Source: an uncultured Lachnospiraceae bacterium
GTDB taxonomy: Bacteria; Bacillota; Clostridia; Lachnospirales; Lachnospiraceae
Direction of reading: 5' to 3'
Assembly (NCBI GenBank): GCA_900314085.1
Contig: OMTX01000175.1
Coordinates: 1 to 57,153, forward strand
DNA length: 57,153 nucleotides
Shown piece by piece: positions 25,491 to 33,795 of this stretch. How positions within the stretch are numbered: the first letter of the stretch is position 1; each line of letters begins with the position of its first letter. Under the pieces are notes generated by a model that was not told the DNA's origin, searched no databases, and saw only the letters and a program-made list of their open reading frames with translations. The translations under genes and the position numbers were made by a program.

Positions 25491-26075
25491 GCTGAATAGA
25501 GGCAAAAGAAATCCTGCGGCGGGCGTCCCCGTCACAGGATTATCGGATACCGGAATTTGTGGAAAAGGAAATGGATGTGAAGCATAGAAATGGTGACGGA
25601 AAGAATCGCGCAGTCGGCATCACCGCCCGGTACGGGATGCAACTTTTCTGTCCCAGCCTCCCTGAAAGATGAGATGAATTATAGAAATTTTCGGACATTT
25701 CGGCAAGAAACAGGCGGGCAAATTCAAACGAAATGAGGCGAAAGGCATTTTTTTATTGGTTTCCGCCTTACAGAAAATACAAGGTCTTGGCGGAAACGTT
25801 TGCAGTTTCATCCGTCCCGCCGCACTGGTTTTCACCAGGCAGAACGCTTCCGACGATTCCGATATTTTTGCCAAACGGCAATGCCTGCATGTAAAACCGC
25901 TTTCATTGTACAAAAGAGCATTATCGACTATTTTTCTTCTTTCTTCTCCTTTCCCGCCTGCCGCGGGCGCCCTCCGCACGCCGCAAGAGAGAATTCTTTC
26001 GCCTTTTCCCTCTTTATTCTCCTTCCCCCCGGAATCCGGAACACGCCTGCCTCAGAAAAAAAGAAAAAGAAATGT

Positions 26076-26104
26076 TTTAAACCGGTTCTTTTCCCGTGTA
26101 TAAT
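26076..26104 (+). promoter_or_regulatory. Promoter of the DUF362 gene
   Basis: TTTAAA (26076-26081), 17 bases, TATAAT (26099-26104). The -10 is perfect, the -35 is weak. The ATG is about 75 bases downstream. Confidence 0.6.
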
Positions 26105-26185
26105 AGATACCGATTCAGCCGGTCGGGCGGCCGCGGTCAGAAAAGAAAGCAGGGCGCCCATTATTCATAAAAGAGGGGAATTGAA

Positions 26186-27310
26186 ATGGGTGAAAAAGCC
26201 AAAGTATACTTCACGGACTTCCGGACACAGATCGGCGTATCGCTCCCGGAAAAGCTGCAGAAACTGATCCGCCGCGCCGGTATCGGAGAAATCGACATGG
26301 ATGGCAAGTTCGTCGCCATCAAAATGCACTTCGGCGAGCTCGGAAATCTGGCCTTCCTGCGCCCCAACTACGCAAAGGCCGTCGCTGACGTCGTAAAGGA
26401 ACAGGGCGGGCGCCCCTTCCTCACGGATTGCAATACCCTGTATCCGGGCAGCCGGAAAAACGCCCTCGACCACCTGACCTGCGCGGAAATCAACGGTTTC
26501 AATACCATCACGACCGGCTGCCACGTCATTATCGCTGACGGCCTCCGGGGCACGGACGAGGTCGAAGTCCCCATTCGGAACGGGGAATATTTCAAGACGG
26601 CCCTGATCGGCACCGCTGTCATGGACGCAGATGTCTTCATCTCCCTCACCCACTTCAAGGGGCACGAGGAGGCCGGGTTCGGCGGAACCATCAAGAATAT
26701 CGGCATGGGCTGCGGCAGCCGTGCAGGCAAGATGATGCAGCACAATGACGGCAAGCCCCACGTGGACGAATCCCTCTGCCGGAAATGTCACCGGTGCGCG
26801 AAAGAATGCGGCTCGGATGCCATTGACTACGAGCGTGGCGTCGCCCACATCAATCAGGACATCTGCAAGGGCTGCGGCCGCTGCATCGGGGCCTGCGCCT
26901 TTGATGCGATTTCCAACAATAATGAAAACGCCGCTGAAATCCTCGGCTGCAAGATGGCAGAATATACCCAGGCCGTGTGCGACGGCCGCCCCTGCTTCCA
27001 CATCAGCCTGATTCAGGATGTATCACCGAACTGCGATTGTCACGGAGAAAACGACGCCCCCATCCTGCCCGACGTCGGCATGCTCGCTTCCTTTGATCCC
27101 GTCGCCCTCGATCAGGCCTGCGTTGACCTCTGCGAGAAACAGGAGCCGATCCGCAATTCCCAGCTCGGCGACAACCTTGCAAAGCCCGATTGGCACCACT
27201 ACCACGAGCACTTCAAGGACTCAAATCCGAACGTAGCCTGGAAGGAAACACTCGAACACGGAGAAAAGATCGGACTCGGCACCCGGGAATACGAACTCAT
27301 TACCATGTGA
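26186..27310 (+). CDS. DUF362 family protein with two 4Fe-4S ferredoxin motifs
   Basis: 374 residues, cytoplasmic. The DUF362 part spans about 10-180 and 250-330 (KMHFGELGNLAFLRP, LTHFKGHEEAGFGGTIKNIG). A bacterial ferredoxin insert lies between, with C198-C201-C204-C208 (CRKCHRCAKEC) and C227-C230-C233-C237 (CKGCGRCIGAC). The family is widespread in anaerobes. Its reaction is not established, and an electron-transfer or reductase role is inference from the clusters. It stands alone with its own promoter and terminator, so neighbours give no help. The RBS is AGAGGGGAATTGAA before ATG. Confidence 0.88.
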   Translation: MGEKAKVYFTDFRTQIGVSLPEKLQKLIRRAGIGEIDMDGKFVAIKMHFGELGNLAFLRPNYAKAVADVVKEQGGRPFLTDCNTLYPGSRKNALDHLTCAEINGFNTITTGCHVIIADGLRGTDEVEVPIRNGEYFKTALIGTAVMDADVFISLTHFKGHEEAGFGGTIKNIGMGCGSRAGKMMQHNDGKPHVDESLCRKCHRCAKECGSDAIDYERGVAHINQDICKGCGRCIGACAFDAISNNNENAAEILGCKMAEYTQAVCDGRPCFHISLIQDVSPNCDCHGENDAPILPDVGMLASFDPVALDQACVDLCEKQEPIRNSQLGDNLAKPDWHHYHEHFKDSNPNVAWKETLEHGEKIGLGTREYELITM

Positions 27311-27323
27311 GAAATGTGCAAAG

Positions 27324-27349
27324 GGGCACCGCAGGCGGGTGCCCTTTTT
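27324..27349 (+). terminator. Intrinsic terminator of the DUF362 gene
   Basis: GGGCACC (27324-27330), seven-base loop, GGTGCCC (27338-27344), then TTTTTG. Confidence 0.9.
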
Positions 27350-27449
27350 GTTGCCTTTGCAACTGCAAACAAACCTGCAGAAATGCTAGGATATTTTATT
27401 ATTTTAGAAAATATGCCTGCGGCTGACCAGGGAACCGGGCCGCGTGTGA

Positions 27450-28130
27450 ATGCCTATGTCAAAAGTCTGGGAAATTATACTGGAATCCTTCTGGCCACTC
27501 TTCTCAAAAGGGCTCCTCGTGACGATTCCGCTGACGGCCATCTCCTTTGCGGCCGCCCTGGTGATTGCGGTCATCGTCGCCCTGATCCAGTACGCAAAGG
27601 TACCGGTGCTCCGGCAGATTGCCCGTTTTTACATCTGGATCATCCGGGGAACGCCTCTTCTCGTCCAGCTCTTCATCGTCTTCTACGGGCTGCCGGGCCT
27701 GGGTTTTCACGTCAACGCCTTCTGGGCTGCCGTTTTCGTCTTTTCTTTCTGTGAAGGCGCCTACTGCGCGGAAACGATCCGGGGAGCGCTGGAATCCGTT
27801 CCCTACGGGCAGATGGATGCGGCCTACAGTGTGGGGATGAATTTCAATCAGGCCATGCGGCGGATCGTCCTGCCCCAGGCCTTTCGGAATGCCTTTCCGG
27901 CCCTCATGAACAGTCTCATCTCCATGGTCAAGGACACTTCCCTGGCAGCAAATATTACCGTTCAGGAAATGTTCATGACCGGCCAAAGGATTGCCGGCAG
28001 GACCTACCAGTTCCTGGCCATCTACATAGAGGTTGCTTTCATCTACCTAATGTTCTGCACGATTCTTTCCTTTGTACAGAAAAAACTGGAAAAAGTTCTC
28101 GGCCGCTACGAAAACGAACGGCCGCTGTAA
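27450..28130 (+). CDS. Polar amino acid ABC transporter permease
   Basis: 226 residues with five or more membrane helices; His/Glu/Gln/Arg/opine subfamily permease. The early GLLVTIPLTAISFAAA, RGTPLLVQLFIVFYGLPG, and the cytoplasmic EAA-type loop (ESVPYGQMDAAYSVGMNFNQ, then RRIVLPQAFRNAFPALMN) are diagnostic. The ATP-binding loop is intact, but no ATPase gene is adjacent, so it must share one encoded elsewhere. It is followed after 90 bases by a binding lipoprotein gene. The start is not certain: ATG at 27450 or 27456, both with a poor Shine-Dalgarno. Substrate unknown. Confidence 0.9.
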   Translation: MPMSKVWEIILESFWPLFSKGLLVTIPLTAISFAAALVIAVIVALIQYAKVPVLRQIARFYIWIIRGTPLLVQLFIVFYGLPGLGFHVNAFWAAVFVFSFCEGAYCAETIRGALESVPYGQMDAAYSVGMNFNQAMRRIVLPQAFRNAFPALMNSLISMVKDTSLAANITVQEMFMTGQRIAGRTYQFLAIYIEVAFIYLMFCTILSFVQKKLEKVLGRYENERPL

Positions 28131-28220
28131 GCAGGAATACGGGAGATATCCATCCGGGAAAAAATATTTCTCCGACTCCCTCTTGTTCGGACCGGAAAAT
28201 TGAAAAAGGAGGCACACATC

Positions 28221-29054
28221 ATGAAACAAATGAAAAGACTCGCAGCGCTTCTCCTTGCCACAGCCACGGCTTTCTCCCTGGCCGCCTGCGGCAGTACCGG
28301 CAGCAAGTCGGCTGAAAGCAGTTCAGACAGCAAATCAGCGGCAAATGATACTGCCCTCGCCGACATTCAGAAGGCCGGCAAGATTCGTATCGGTCTCGAG
28401 GGAGATTGGCAGCCCTTCTCCTACCACGACAAGGATGACCAGCTCGTAGGCTACGATGTGGAAGTCGCTCAGAATATCGCAAAAGAACTCGGCGTCGAAG
28501 CGGACATCACGGAAGCCCCCTGGGACGGCCTTCTGACCGGTCTTTCCACCGGCGTCTATGACATCGTCGTAAACGGCGTCGATGTGACGCCGGAGAGGCA
28601 GGAAACCTTCGACTTCTCGGATCCCTACGCTTACGACCACATCGATCTCGTCGTAAAAAAAGAGAATACGGACATCACATCCTTCGACGACCTATCCGGC
28701 CGCACCTCTGCCAACTCCACCGGTTCCACCTACGCGGAGATCGGCGAGCAGTACGGAGCCACGGTGTCGAATGTTCCTACCCTGGCCGAGACCATGGAGC
28801 TCGTCTTAAACGGCACCGTTGACGCCACTGTCAACGCCGAGACCTCTATCCAGGACTACCTCAACACCACAGGGGAAACGGACTTAAAGATTGTCGCAAA
28901 GCTCGATGACGTCACAAGCTACGCCATTCCCATCAAAAAGGGCAATGATTCTCTCCGTGAGGCCATCAACGACGCCCTGCAGAAGATGCGGAACGACGGC
29001 ACCCTCGCGGAGCTCTCGCAGAAGTATTTCGGAGCGGATCTGACCGACAAATAA
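28221..29054 (+). CDS. Amino acid ABC transporter substrate-binding lipoprotein
   Basis: 277 residues, family 3 solute-binding protein. A lipoprotein signal ends in SLAAC (C23) and is followed by a Ser/Lys-rich linker to about 50. The mature protein has GKIRIGLEGDWQPFSYHD, LVGYDVEVAQNIAKELG and DIVVNGVDVTPERQETFDFS, which line the amino acid pocket in this family. The ATG at 28221 has AAAAAGGAGG nine bases upstream; an upstream in-frame start at 28200 is rejected. It pairs with the permease before it. The conserved Arg and Asp that bind the alpha-amino and carboxyl groups appear present, but ligand choice cannot be told. Confidence 0.92.
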   Translation: MKQMKRLAALLLATATAFSLAACGSTGSKSAESSSDSKSAANDTALADIQKAGKIRIGLEGDWQPFSYHDKDDQLVGYDVEVAQNIAKELGVEADITEAPWDGLLTGLSTGVYDIVVNGVDVTPERQETFDFSDPYAYDHIDLVVKKENTDITSFDDLSGRTSANSTGSTYAEIGEQYGATVSNVPTLAETMELVLNGTVDATVNAETSIQDYLNTTGETDLKIVAKLDDVTSYAIPIKKGNDSLREAINDALQKMRNDGTLAELSQKYFGADLTDK

Positions 29055-29096
29055 CTCATTATTGATTTCTGAAAAGCATCACTATTTCGTAGAATG

Positions 29097-29126
29097 AGAG
29101 AGTTGCAAACGCAGCTCTCTTTTTTT
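29097..29126 (+). terminator. Intrinsic terminator after the binding lipoprotein gene
   Basis: A 10-bp stem (AGAGAGTTGC/GCAGCTCTCT, one T-G pair), loop AAAC, then TTTTTT. It also lies just beyond the convergent permease gene. Confidence 0.9.
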
Positions 29127-29140
29127 GCGGAACTGCCCTT

Positions 29141-30544
29141 TTACCTCCAGATCCCTCTGGCGATCCGCACCTTGTAGTACATGCTGTTTTCCATGGCAAG
29201 CACCTTTTCCATGGGCACCGGCTTGAAGACCGGCATCTTCATCTTGACCTTGATCCAGGTGACGGAATAGACAAAGAGGATGGCAAAGATGATACCTGTC
29301 ACAATGAAGATATTTGCCCGTTCCACCGGATCCGTGCTGATATTGATGACCATGTAAGTCGTTCCTGCGATGGCAATGAGCGGCAGGACAGGTCCGAAGG
29401 GCACCTTGAAGTTCCGCGGGGCATGGGGCAGGCGGTGACGGAAGACCAGAAGGTCGATGTGGGCGCAGATATAAGACAGCATCCAGAAGACGGATCCCAC
29501 GAGGATCAGGAACTCAATCTTGTCGGAGGAGTCATTGGAGATCCAGGCGCAGATGACAATCGTGATGGTAATGAACCACATGCCGATATAGGGCACATGA
29601 TGTTTGTTCTGCTTCGTAAAGAACTGGGGCATCATGTTCATCTTTGCCATGCCGGAAAGGATGGCGGAAAGCCCCTGGACCGCCGAATTCTGGGTGGAGA
29701 TAACCGCCAGAGCCGCCACAAAGGCCATCCAGATCTGACCGGCCTTTCCGAGGAGGGCATTCCCGTAGAGGAGGTGAGGCGCCGGAGAGGCGGAAAGCTC
29801 CGCCCAGGGCGTGTAGTTCCGGAAGCCCAGGACCATGACGGACTGAACGACGCAGATCAGGGCGAGGCCGATGAACATGCCGAGCGGGACATTCCGGTTG
29901 GCGTTCTTCACGTCCTTGGAAATGGGAATCGCATACTCCGCCCCGATGAAGAGCCAGAAGGCAACGGCCGTCATGGAGACGATTGTCGCCGGATTGGAAT
30001 TCAAGACAGCCGGCTGGTCGACAACCTGTCCCGTTCCGAGGCGGAACATGCCGATGATACCCATGACGAGCATGGAGCCCAGGAGAAGGTAGGACACGAG
30101 GTCCTGCACCTTCGCAAACATGTCCACCCCGCGCAGGTTGGCGAAGAGGATAATGGCGGACGCTAAGACCGTCCAGAAAAAATTGGGAATCGGAAGCCCC
30201 AGCGTCTCCCCCATGGCATAGGCGAAAATCGATGCCTCAACGCCGCCGGACAGGATATTGCTGACGAGATAGCCGCCCACCATGAGAACCATAGTGGGAA
30301 CGGGACCTAATCCCGCCAGGGTGTACTGGGCGAGGCCTCCCGTGCAGTTGGGCATCAGGGCATTGAGCTCCGCCATCGTCGCCATGGAAATCATGTTGAA
30401 GAGGCAGGCAATGACCATGGCCGGGATGAACATGATGCCGACCGTGCCGGCTCCCTGCCCTAAGGACACGAGGCAGGACGTCGCAATGACGAGGCCAACG
30501 GAAACGGAAATCACGTCTTTCAGGCCAAGTTTCTTTTCTTCCAT
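29141..30544 (-). CDS. APC superfamily amino acid/amine permease
   Basis: 467 residues with about 12 membrane helices. The first helix SVSVGLVIATSCLVSLGQGAG contains the unwound Gly-rich stretch that binds the substrate amino group in APC carriers. LNALMPNCTGGLAQY (helix 2) and the sixth-helix region VSMTAVAFWLFIGAEYAIP are also typical. The frame can be read upstream to a TTG at 30565, but ATG at 30544 has AAAGGA upstream and is preferred. It is the last gene of the oxidase cluster and lies 90 bases after the PII gene, so it is the likely uptake system for the oxidised substrate. The substrate (amino acid, amine or imino acid) is not deducible. Confidence 0.85.
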   Translation of the reverse strand: MEEKKLGLKDVISVSVGLVIATSCLVSLGQGAGTVGIMFIPAMVIACLFNMISMATMAELNALMPNCTGGLAQYTLAGLGPVPTMVLMVGGYLVSNILSGGVEASIFAYAMGETLGLPIPNFFWTVLASAIILFANLRGVDMFAKVQDLVSYLLLGSMLVMGIIGMFRLGTGQVVDQPAVLNSNPATIVSMTAVAFWLFIGAEYAIPISKDVKNANRNVPLGMFIGLALICVVQSVMVLGFRNYTPWAELSASPAPHLLYGNALLGKAGQIWMAFVAALAVISTQNSAVQGLSAILSGMAKMNMMPQFFTKQNKHHVPYIGMWFITITIVICAWISNDSSDKIEFLILVGSVFWMLSYICAHIDLLVFRHRLPHAPRNFKVPFGPVLPLIAIAGTTYMVINISTDPVERANIFIVTGIIFAILFVYSVTWIKVKMKMPVFKPVPMEKVLAMENSMYYKVRIARGIWR

Positions 30545-30634
30545 AGGCTTTTCAAATCCTTTCAAGCTCCTGCTGCCATCAGCCTCCCGAAGGAATAGCG
30601 CATCTGCAGAAGGAGCCGCGCATTTGCAGCGGCC

Positions 30635-30982
30635 TTACAGGGCCTGCTCTCCCTGATCTCCCGTGCGGACGCGGATGACGTTGTCGAGCCTGTAGACAAA
30701 GATCTTTCCGTCCCCGATGTGGCCGGTATAGAGAGCCTTCGCTACCTTGTCCGTGATTTCATCCACCCGGTCGCTCTGAACAGTGACGGACACCTGGATC
30801 TTCGGCAGGAGCTCCATCTCGTAATTTTCGTCAACCTCGTATTCCTTGGTTCCCTTCTCAACGCCGCAGCCAAGAACCTGGGTGAAGGTCATTCCGCCCA
30901 CCTTCAGCTCACTCAAGGTCTTCTTCAGGGCCGTGAATTTTCCCATGTCACAGATGACTTCAATTCTGGAAAGTCCGCTCAT
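30635..30982 (-). CDS. PII family nitrogen regulatory signal protein
   Basis: 115 residues, the normal PII length. RIEVICDMGKFTALKKTL is the first strand and helix, and GMTFTQVLGCG leads to the T-loop (about 39-57), which keeps a tyrosine at 54 aligned with the uridylylated Tyr51 of E. coli GlnB. TGHIGDGKIFVY (86-97) is the PII signature that binds ATP and ADP, followed by RVRTGDQGEQAL. PII trimers sense energy and 2-oxoglutarate and usually gate AmtB or glutamine synthetase. Here no amt or glnA is near; the gene lies between an ornithine cyclodeaminase-like gene and an APC permease. The T-loop replaces the usual YRGAE by EVDEN. The RBS is GGAGGACAAGACG. Confidence 0.9.
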   Translation of the reverse strand: MSGLSRIEVICDMGKFTALKKTLSELKVGGMTFTQVLGCGVEKGTKEYEVDENYEMELLPKIQVSVTVQSDRVDEITDKVAKALYTGHIGDGKIFVYRLDNVIRVRTGDQGEQAL

Positions 30983-31043
30983 CGTCTTGTCCTCCGTATC
31001 TATGTCCGTTTTTTGTATCCTTCGGGTTTTACATTAGTCATGA

Positions 31044-31072
31044 ATAATATAAAGCGCCGGCTCTGCCGGCAA
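31044..31072 (-). promoter_or_regulatory. Promoter upstream of the PII gene
   Basis: On the minus strand TTGCCG (31072-31067), 17 bases, TATTAT (31049-31044). The -35 overlaps the stop of the preceding gene, and a short GCCGGC-AGA-GCCGGC hairpin lies in the spacer. PII and the permease may thus also be transcribed alone. Confidence 0.5.
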
Positions 31073-32212
31073 TCAGGCCATTTCCGGCGCATCCCAGAGG
31101 GGAAGCGTCACCCCGATGCCGAGTTCCTTCGCCTTCCGGTAGACGCTGCAGCCCCAGGCCACGTCCTCCACCGGCATGCCGCCGACGGAATAGATGATGA
31201 TGTCATCATCGCTCTTCCGCCCCGGCTTCTTTCCCGTGATGACGTCGGCAAGGTCCGTGATGTCATCCCAGGTGATGCGCTTTTCGTGGATTAAGTCCGT
31301 GAATTTGCAGCCGATGATACCCATGATGGGATAGGTCGGGTAGGGATACTCCTCCTCCCAGGCCTCGTAGAGCTTTCTATTGTCCACAAAGAAGCGGCAG
31401 TCGTTCACGAGAAAATTGTCGTCGATGAAGTTGGCCGCCGAGGGCATGGAGATGAAGGCTCCCTTCCTGATCCACTCACCTTTGATGACCGGGAAGGAAG
31501 CAAGCTCTGTTTTGACTGTCGTCGTAAAGCTGATGATATCCGCATCCCTGACCGCTTCCTCCAGCGTCTCACACTCCTCGATGATGTCGAACTGCGGGTA
31601 TTCCTTCTTCACGAAATCAATGAAGGAAGCCGTCGACTTCGAGCCCTTTGTATGGCCTTTGATCTTCAGGTGATGGAGCTTGGGACAGGTAACCGCAAAG
31701 GCCGCAAGGGAAGTCTTTCCCATGACGCCGGGGCCGACGATGGCGACGGTCTCGGAATCCTTCCTGGCCAGGTACTTGGCCCCGACGCCGGGGATGCCGC
31801 CGGTCCGGTAGGCCGAGAGCAGATTCGCGCTCATGAATGCAAGCGGTGCGCCCGTGTCCTTGTCATTTAAGACCATCATCAGGATGGACCGGGGAAGGCC
31901 CTTTTTCTTGTTCTCCACATTGGACCCGTACCACTTGACGCCGGCCATCTGGTACTTTCCACCCAGGTAGGCAGGCATGGCCATGAAGCGGCGGTCTGTT
32001 TCATTCTTCGGCATACCGGGAAACTTGGGATTATCGGGAAAGAGGATCATGCAGCCGTGGGAATTGTGATTCTCCCCGCCCATGACGTAGTCGCCCTTCT
32101 GCAGAAGAACGAGCATATCTTCCATCGTCTCCACGCAGGATGCCATATCCTTGACGCCGGCTTTGATCATATCCGGCTCACTCAAATACAGAAAATCTAC
32201 TTTTGAACCCAT
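31073..32212 (-). CDS. Ornithine cyclodeaminase/mu-crystallin family protein (tyramine oxidase subunit B-like)
   Basis: 379 residues. The Rossmann part has VAIVGPGVMGKTSLAAFAVT (GxGxxG near residue 158), and the N-terminal half holds KWYGSNVENKKKGLPRS, matching the substrate side of ornithine cyclodeaminase-like dehydrogenases. Members of this group named tyramine oxidase subunit B in databases have this length and MGSKVDFLYLSEPDMI-like start (from memory). The enzymes use NAD(P) to interconvert imines and amines, so it could reduce or hydrolyse the imine made by the oxidase subunits (inference). It lies downstream of the DAO-type gene in the cluster. The RBS TAGGAGGAATTT is strong. Confidence 0.8.
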   Translation of the reverse strand: MGSKVDFLYLSEPDMIKAGVKDMASCVETMEDMLVLLQKGDYVMGGENHNSHGCMILFPDNPKFPGMPKNETDRRFMAMPAYLGGKYQMAGVKWYGSNVENKKKGLPRSILMMVLNDKDTGAPLAFMSANLLSAYRTGGIPGVGAKYLARKDSETVAIVGPGVMGKTSLAAFAVTCPKLHHLKIKGHTKGSKSTASFIDFVKKEYPQFDIIEECETLEEAVRDADIISFTTTVKTELASFPVIKGEWIRKGAFISMPSAANFIDDNFLVNDCRFFVDNRKLYEAWEEEYPYPTYPIMGIIGCKFTDLIHEKRITWDDITDLADVITGKKPGRKSDDDIIIYSVGGMPVEDVAWGCSVYRKAKELGIGVTLPLWDAPEMA

Positions 32213-32327
32213 AAATTCCTCCTATAGCAGGCTGCGCAAAATGATGCTCCGCCGGGATTTCCATTCGGACCGGGCAAACGGAGAATACGTCTGCATGCCC
32301 GGAATTCATTTTTTGATATGGCTTATC

Positions 32328-33452
32328 TCACACACAAGCCTTGAAGCGGTCGTAACGGAGTTCCGAGAGATCGAGCATCGTCTCTTCATCACAGGCAAGC
32401 TGGGAAAGAAGCTGCCCGACGACGGGGCTGATGCCGAAGCCGTGGCCGGTGAAGGCGCAGGCGACAATGAGGCCGGGCACTTCATCAATCGCGTCGATGA
32501 CGGGAACGCCGTCTGCGCAGACATCCTCGTAACCGGACCAGGTACGAACGATCTTTGCCTCCCGAAGGCGCGGAATCCACTTGAGGATGCCGCGGCAGAT
32601 GGCCGGTGCCGTCGCGCTATGGGTGGTCATGCAGCCGAAGTCCAGATTCTGTGCCTCGTACCCTGAAGCCCCGCCGAAAACAAAGGAGCCATGATTCGTC
32701 TGGTGGCCGTAGAAATCCGCATCCGCCGTGCCCAGCATCTGAGAGAACATGGGGGGCTCTGCTTCCGTCACCAGGCATTCGATCAGGTCCTTCGTCATGG
32801 GAACGTCGATACCGACGGTCTGCAGGATGGCCCGGCTTTCGTAACCGCAGGCGACGATTACCTTTTCCGCACTGTAGGTATCGTGGTCCGTCACCACATA
32901 GCGGAGGACGCCTTTTTCTTTCTTCAGAGACAGAACCTTTTCTCCGGAATAGAAGGTGACACCCAGGCGGCGGGCAGCCTTGAAGAAAGCCAGCGTTGCC
33001 TTCAGGGGGTTGGCATGTCCGTCCGTCGGACACCAGGAGGCGCAGGTGACGTCTTCTGCCAGCCATGGGTTGATGGAGCGGACCTCATCCCCGTCAATCA
33101 TCTTTACGTCGAGTCCGACGGCAACCGCCCGTTCCGTCAGGCCCTCGAGGATCTTCTGATGACGGTCGTTCCTGCCCAGGCGGAGGTTCCCGTCCTGGTG
33201 GTACTCGACATCGACGCCAAGCTCTTCGGAAAGATGCGGCCAGATATTTTTCACTCCGTACATGGCAAGAGGGAGCTCGCGCGGGTCCCGGCCGGATTGG
33301 CGGACACCGCCGCCGTTTCTGGAAGAGCCACCGTTTCCAATGATCTCATCCGCGTCAATGACAATGACGGACTTGCCTTTTTTTGCCGTATAGTATGCGG
33401 CAGCACAGCCGATGATGCCGGCCCCGCAGATGATGACGTCTGCTGTCTTCAT
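32328..33452 (-). CDS. FAD-dependent oxidoreductase, DAO family (amino/imino acid oxidase subunit)
   Basis: 374 residues. The FAD-binding start VIICGAGIIGCAAAYY (GxGxxG at about 10-15) with the acid at the end of strand 2 (VIDADEI), GGSSRNGGGVRQSGRD, and the C-terminal FTGHGFGISPVVGQLL are typical of the DAO/DadA/glycine oxidase fold. In multi-subunit enzymes (HcnC of hydrogen cyanide synthase, OoxB of opine oxidase, hydroxyproline dehydrogenase) this is the subunit that takes hydride from the C-N bond. The ATG overlaps the stop of the BFD-like gene by 4 bases, so the subunits are made together. Substrate not deducible. Confidence 0.85.
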   Translation of the reverse strand: MKTADVIICGAGIIGCAAAYYTAKKGKSVIVIDADEIIGNGGSSRNGGGVRQSGRDPRELPLAMYGVKNIWPHLSEELGVDVEYHQDGNLRLGRNDRHQKILEGLTERAVAVGLDVKMIDGDEVRSINPWLAEDVTCASWCPTDGHANPLKATLAFFKAARRLGVTFYSGEKVLSLKKEKGVLRYVVTDHDTYSAEKVIVACGYESRAILQTVGIDVPMTKDLIECLVTEAEPPMFSQMLGTADADFYGHQTNHGSFVFGGASGYEAQNLDFGCMTTHSATAPAICRGILKWIPRLREAKIVRTWSGYEDVCADGVPVIDAIDEVPGLIVACAFTGHGFGISPVVGQLLSQLACDEETMLDLSELRYDRFKACV

Positions 33453-33775
33453 ACTTCCCCTCCTTCCTTCTCTTCTGCCCAGGTGGCCATCTCAATGGGG
33501 CGCATGGGGCTTCGGGAAGATGCCGGAGCAATTTCGGAAACCGGAACGCCAAGCTCCTGCGCCATTATTCTTGCTACCAGCTTGCCGCAGGTCTGTCCCT
33601 GGCAGAGCCCCATTCCGCAGCGGAGATATCGGCGTACTTCTGCCAGCGTAAACATACCGTCATGTACGGCCTGGCGGATCTCCCCCTGGGTGACTTCCTC
33701 ACACCGGCAGATGATCCGGTCGTCTCCCTCTTTCGGAAGGCAGGGGCCCAAATCTTTGCTTCGATCAATTCTCAT
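33449..33775 (-). CDS. BFD-like 2Fe-2S protein, small subunit of the oxidase complex
   Basis: 108 residues. Four cysteines, ICRCEEV (C-x-C, about 23 and 25) and RCGMGLCQGQTC (about 53, 58 and 63), are the bacterioferritin-associated ferredoxin (BFD) type 2Fe-2S pattern. In many DAO-type complexes this domain is fused to the NAD/FAD subunit; here it is a separate gene. The chain after residue 80 is Pro/Met-rich and short. It lies 20 bases after the flavoprotein gene and overlaps the DAO gene by 4 bases. It should carry electrons between the two flavoproteins (inference). Confidence 0.85.
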   Translation of the reverse strand: MRIDRSKDLGPCLPKEGDDRIICRCEEVTQGEIRQAVHDGMFTLAEVRRYLRCGMGLCQGQTCGKLVARIMAQELGVPVSEIAPASSRSPMRPIEMATWAEEKEGGEV

Positions 33776-33795
33776 GGTATTTCTTCTCCCTTCCC

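Larger units (their letters stand above)
25415..26185. other. 771-base intergenic region with hairpins and duplicated palindrome
   Basis: No convincing gene. Contents: the terminator at 25442-25490; a hairpin AATCCTG/CAGGATT near 25511-25541; a second copy of the 15-base stretch that precedes the Rrf2 gene (25681-25695, identical to 24901-24915); a perfect 9-bp inverted repeat GTTTCCGCC/GGCGGAAAC (25759-25767, 25789-25797); a small hairpin CTGGT-TTTC-ACCAG (25825-25838); and the promoter at 26076-26104. Short frames here are basic, proline-rich and without ribosome binding sites. It may hold an unrecognised small RNA or be the remains of a deleted gene. Confidence 0.5.

Noticed and set aside
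25620..25979. 119-codon minus-strand frame in the long gap
   Set aside because: No ribosome binding site, basic and low-complexity composition, interrupted by hairpins.
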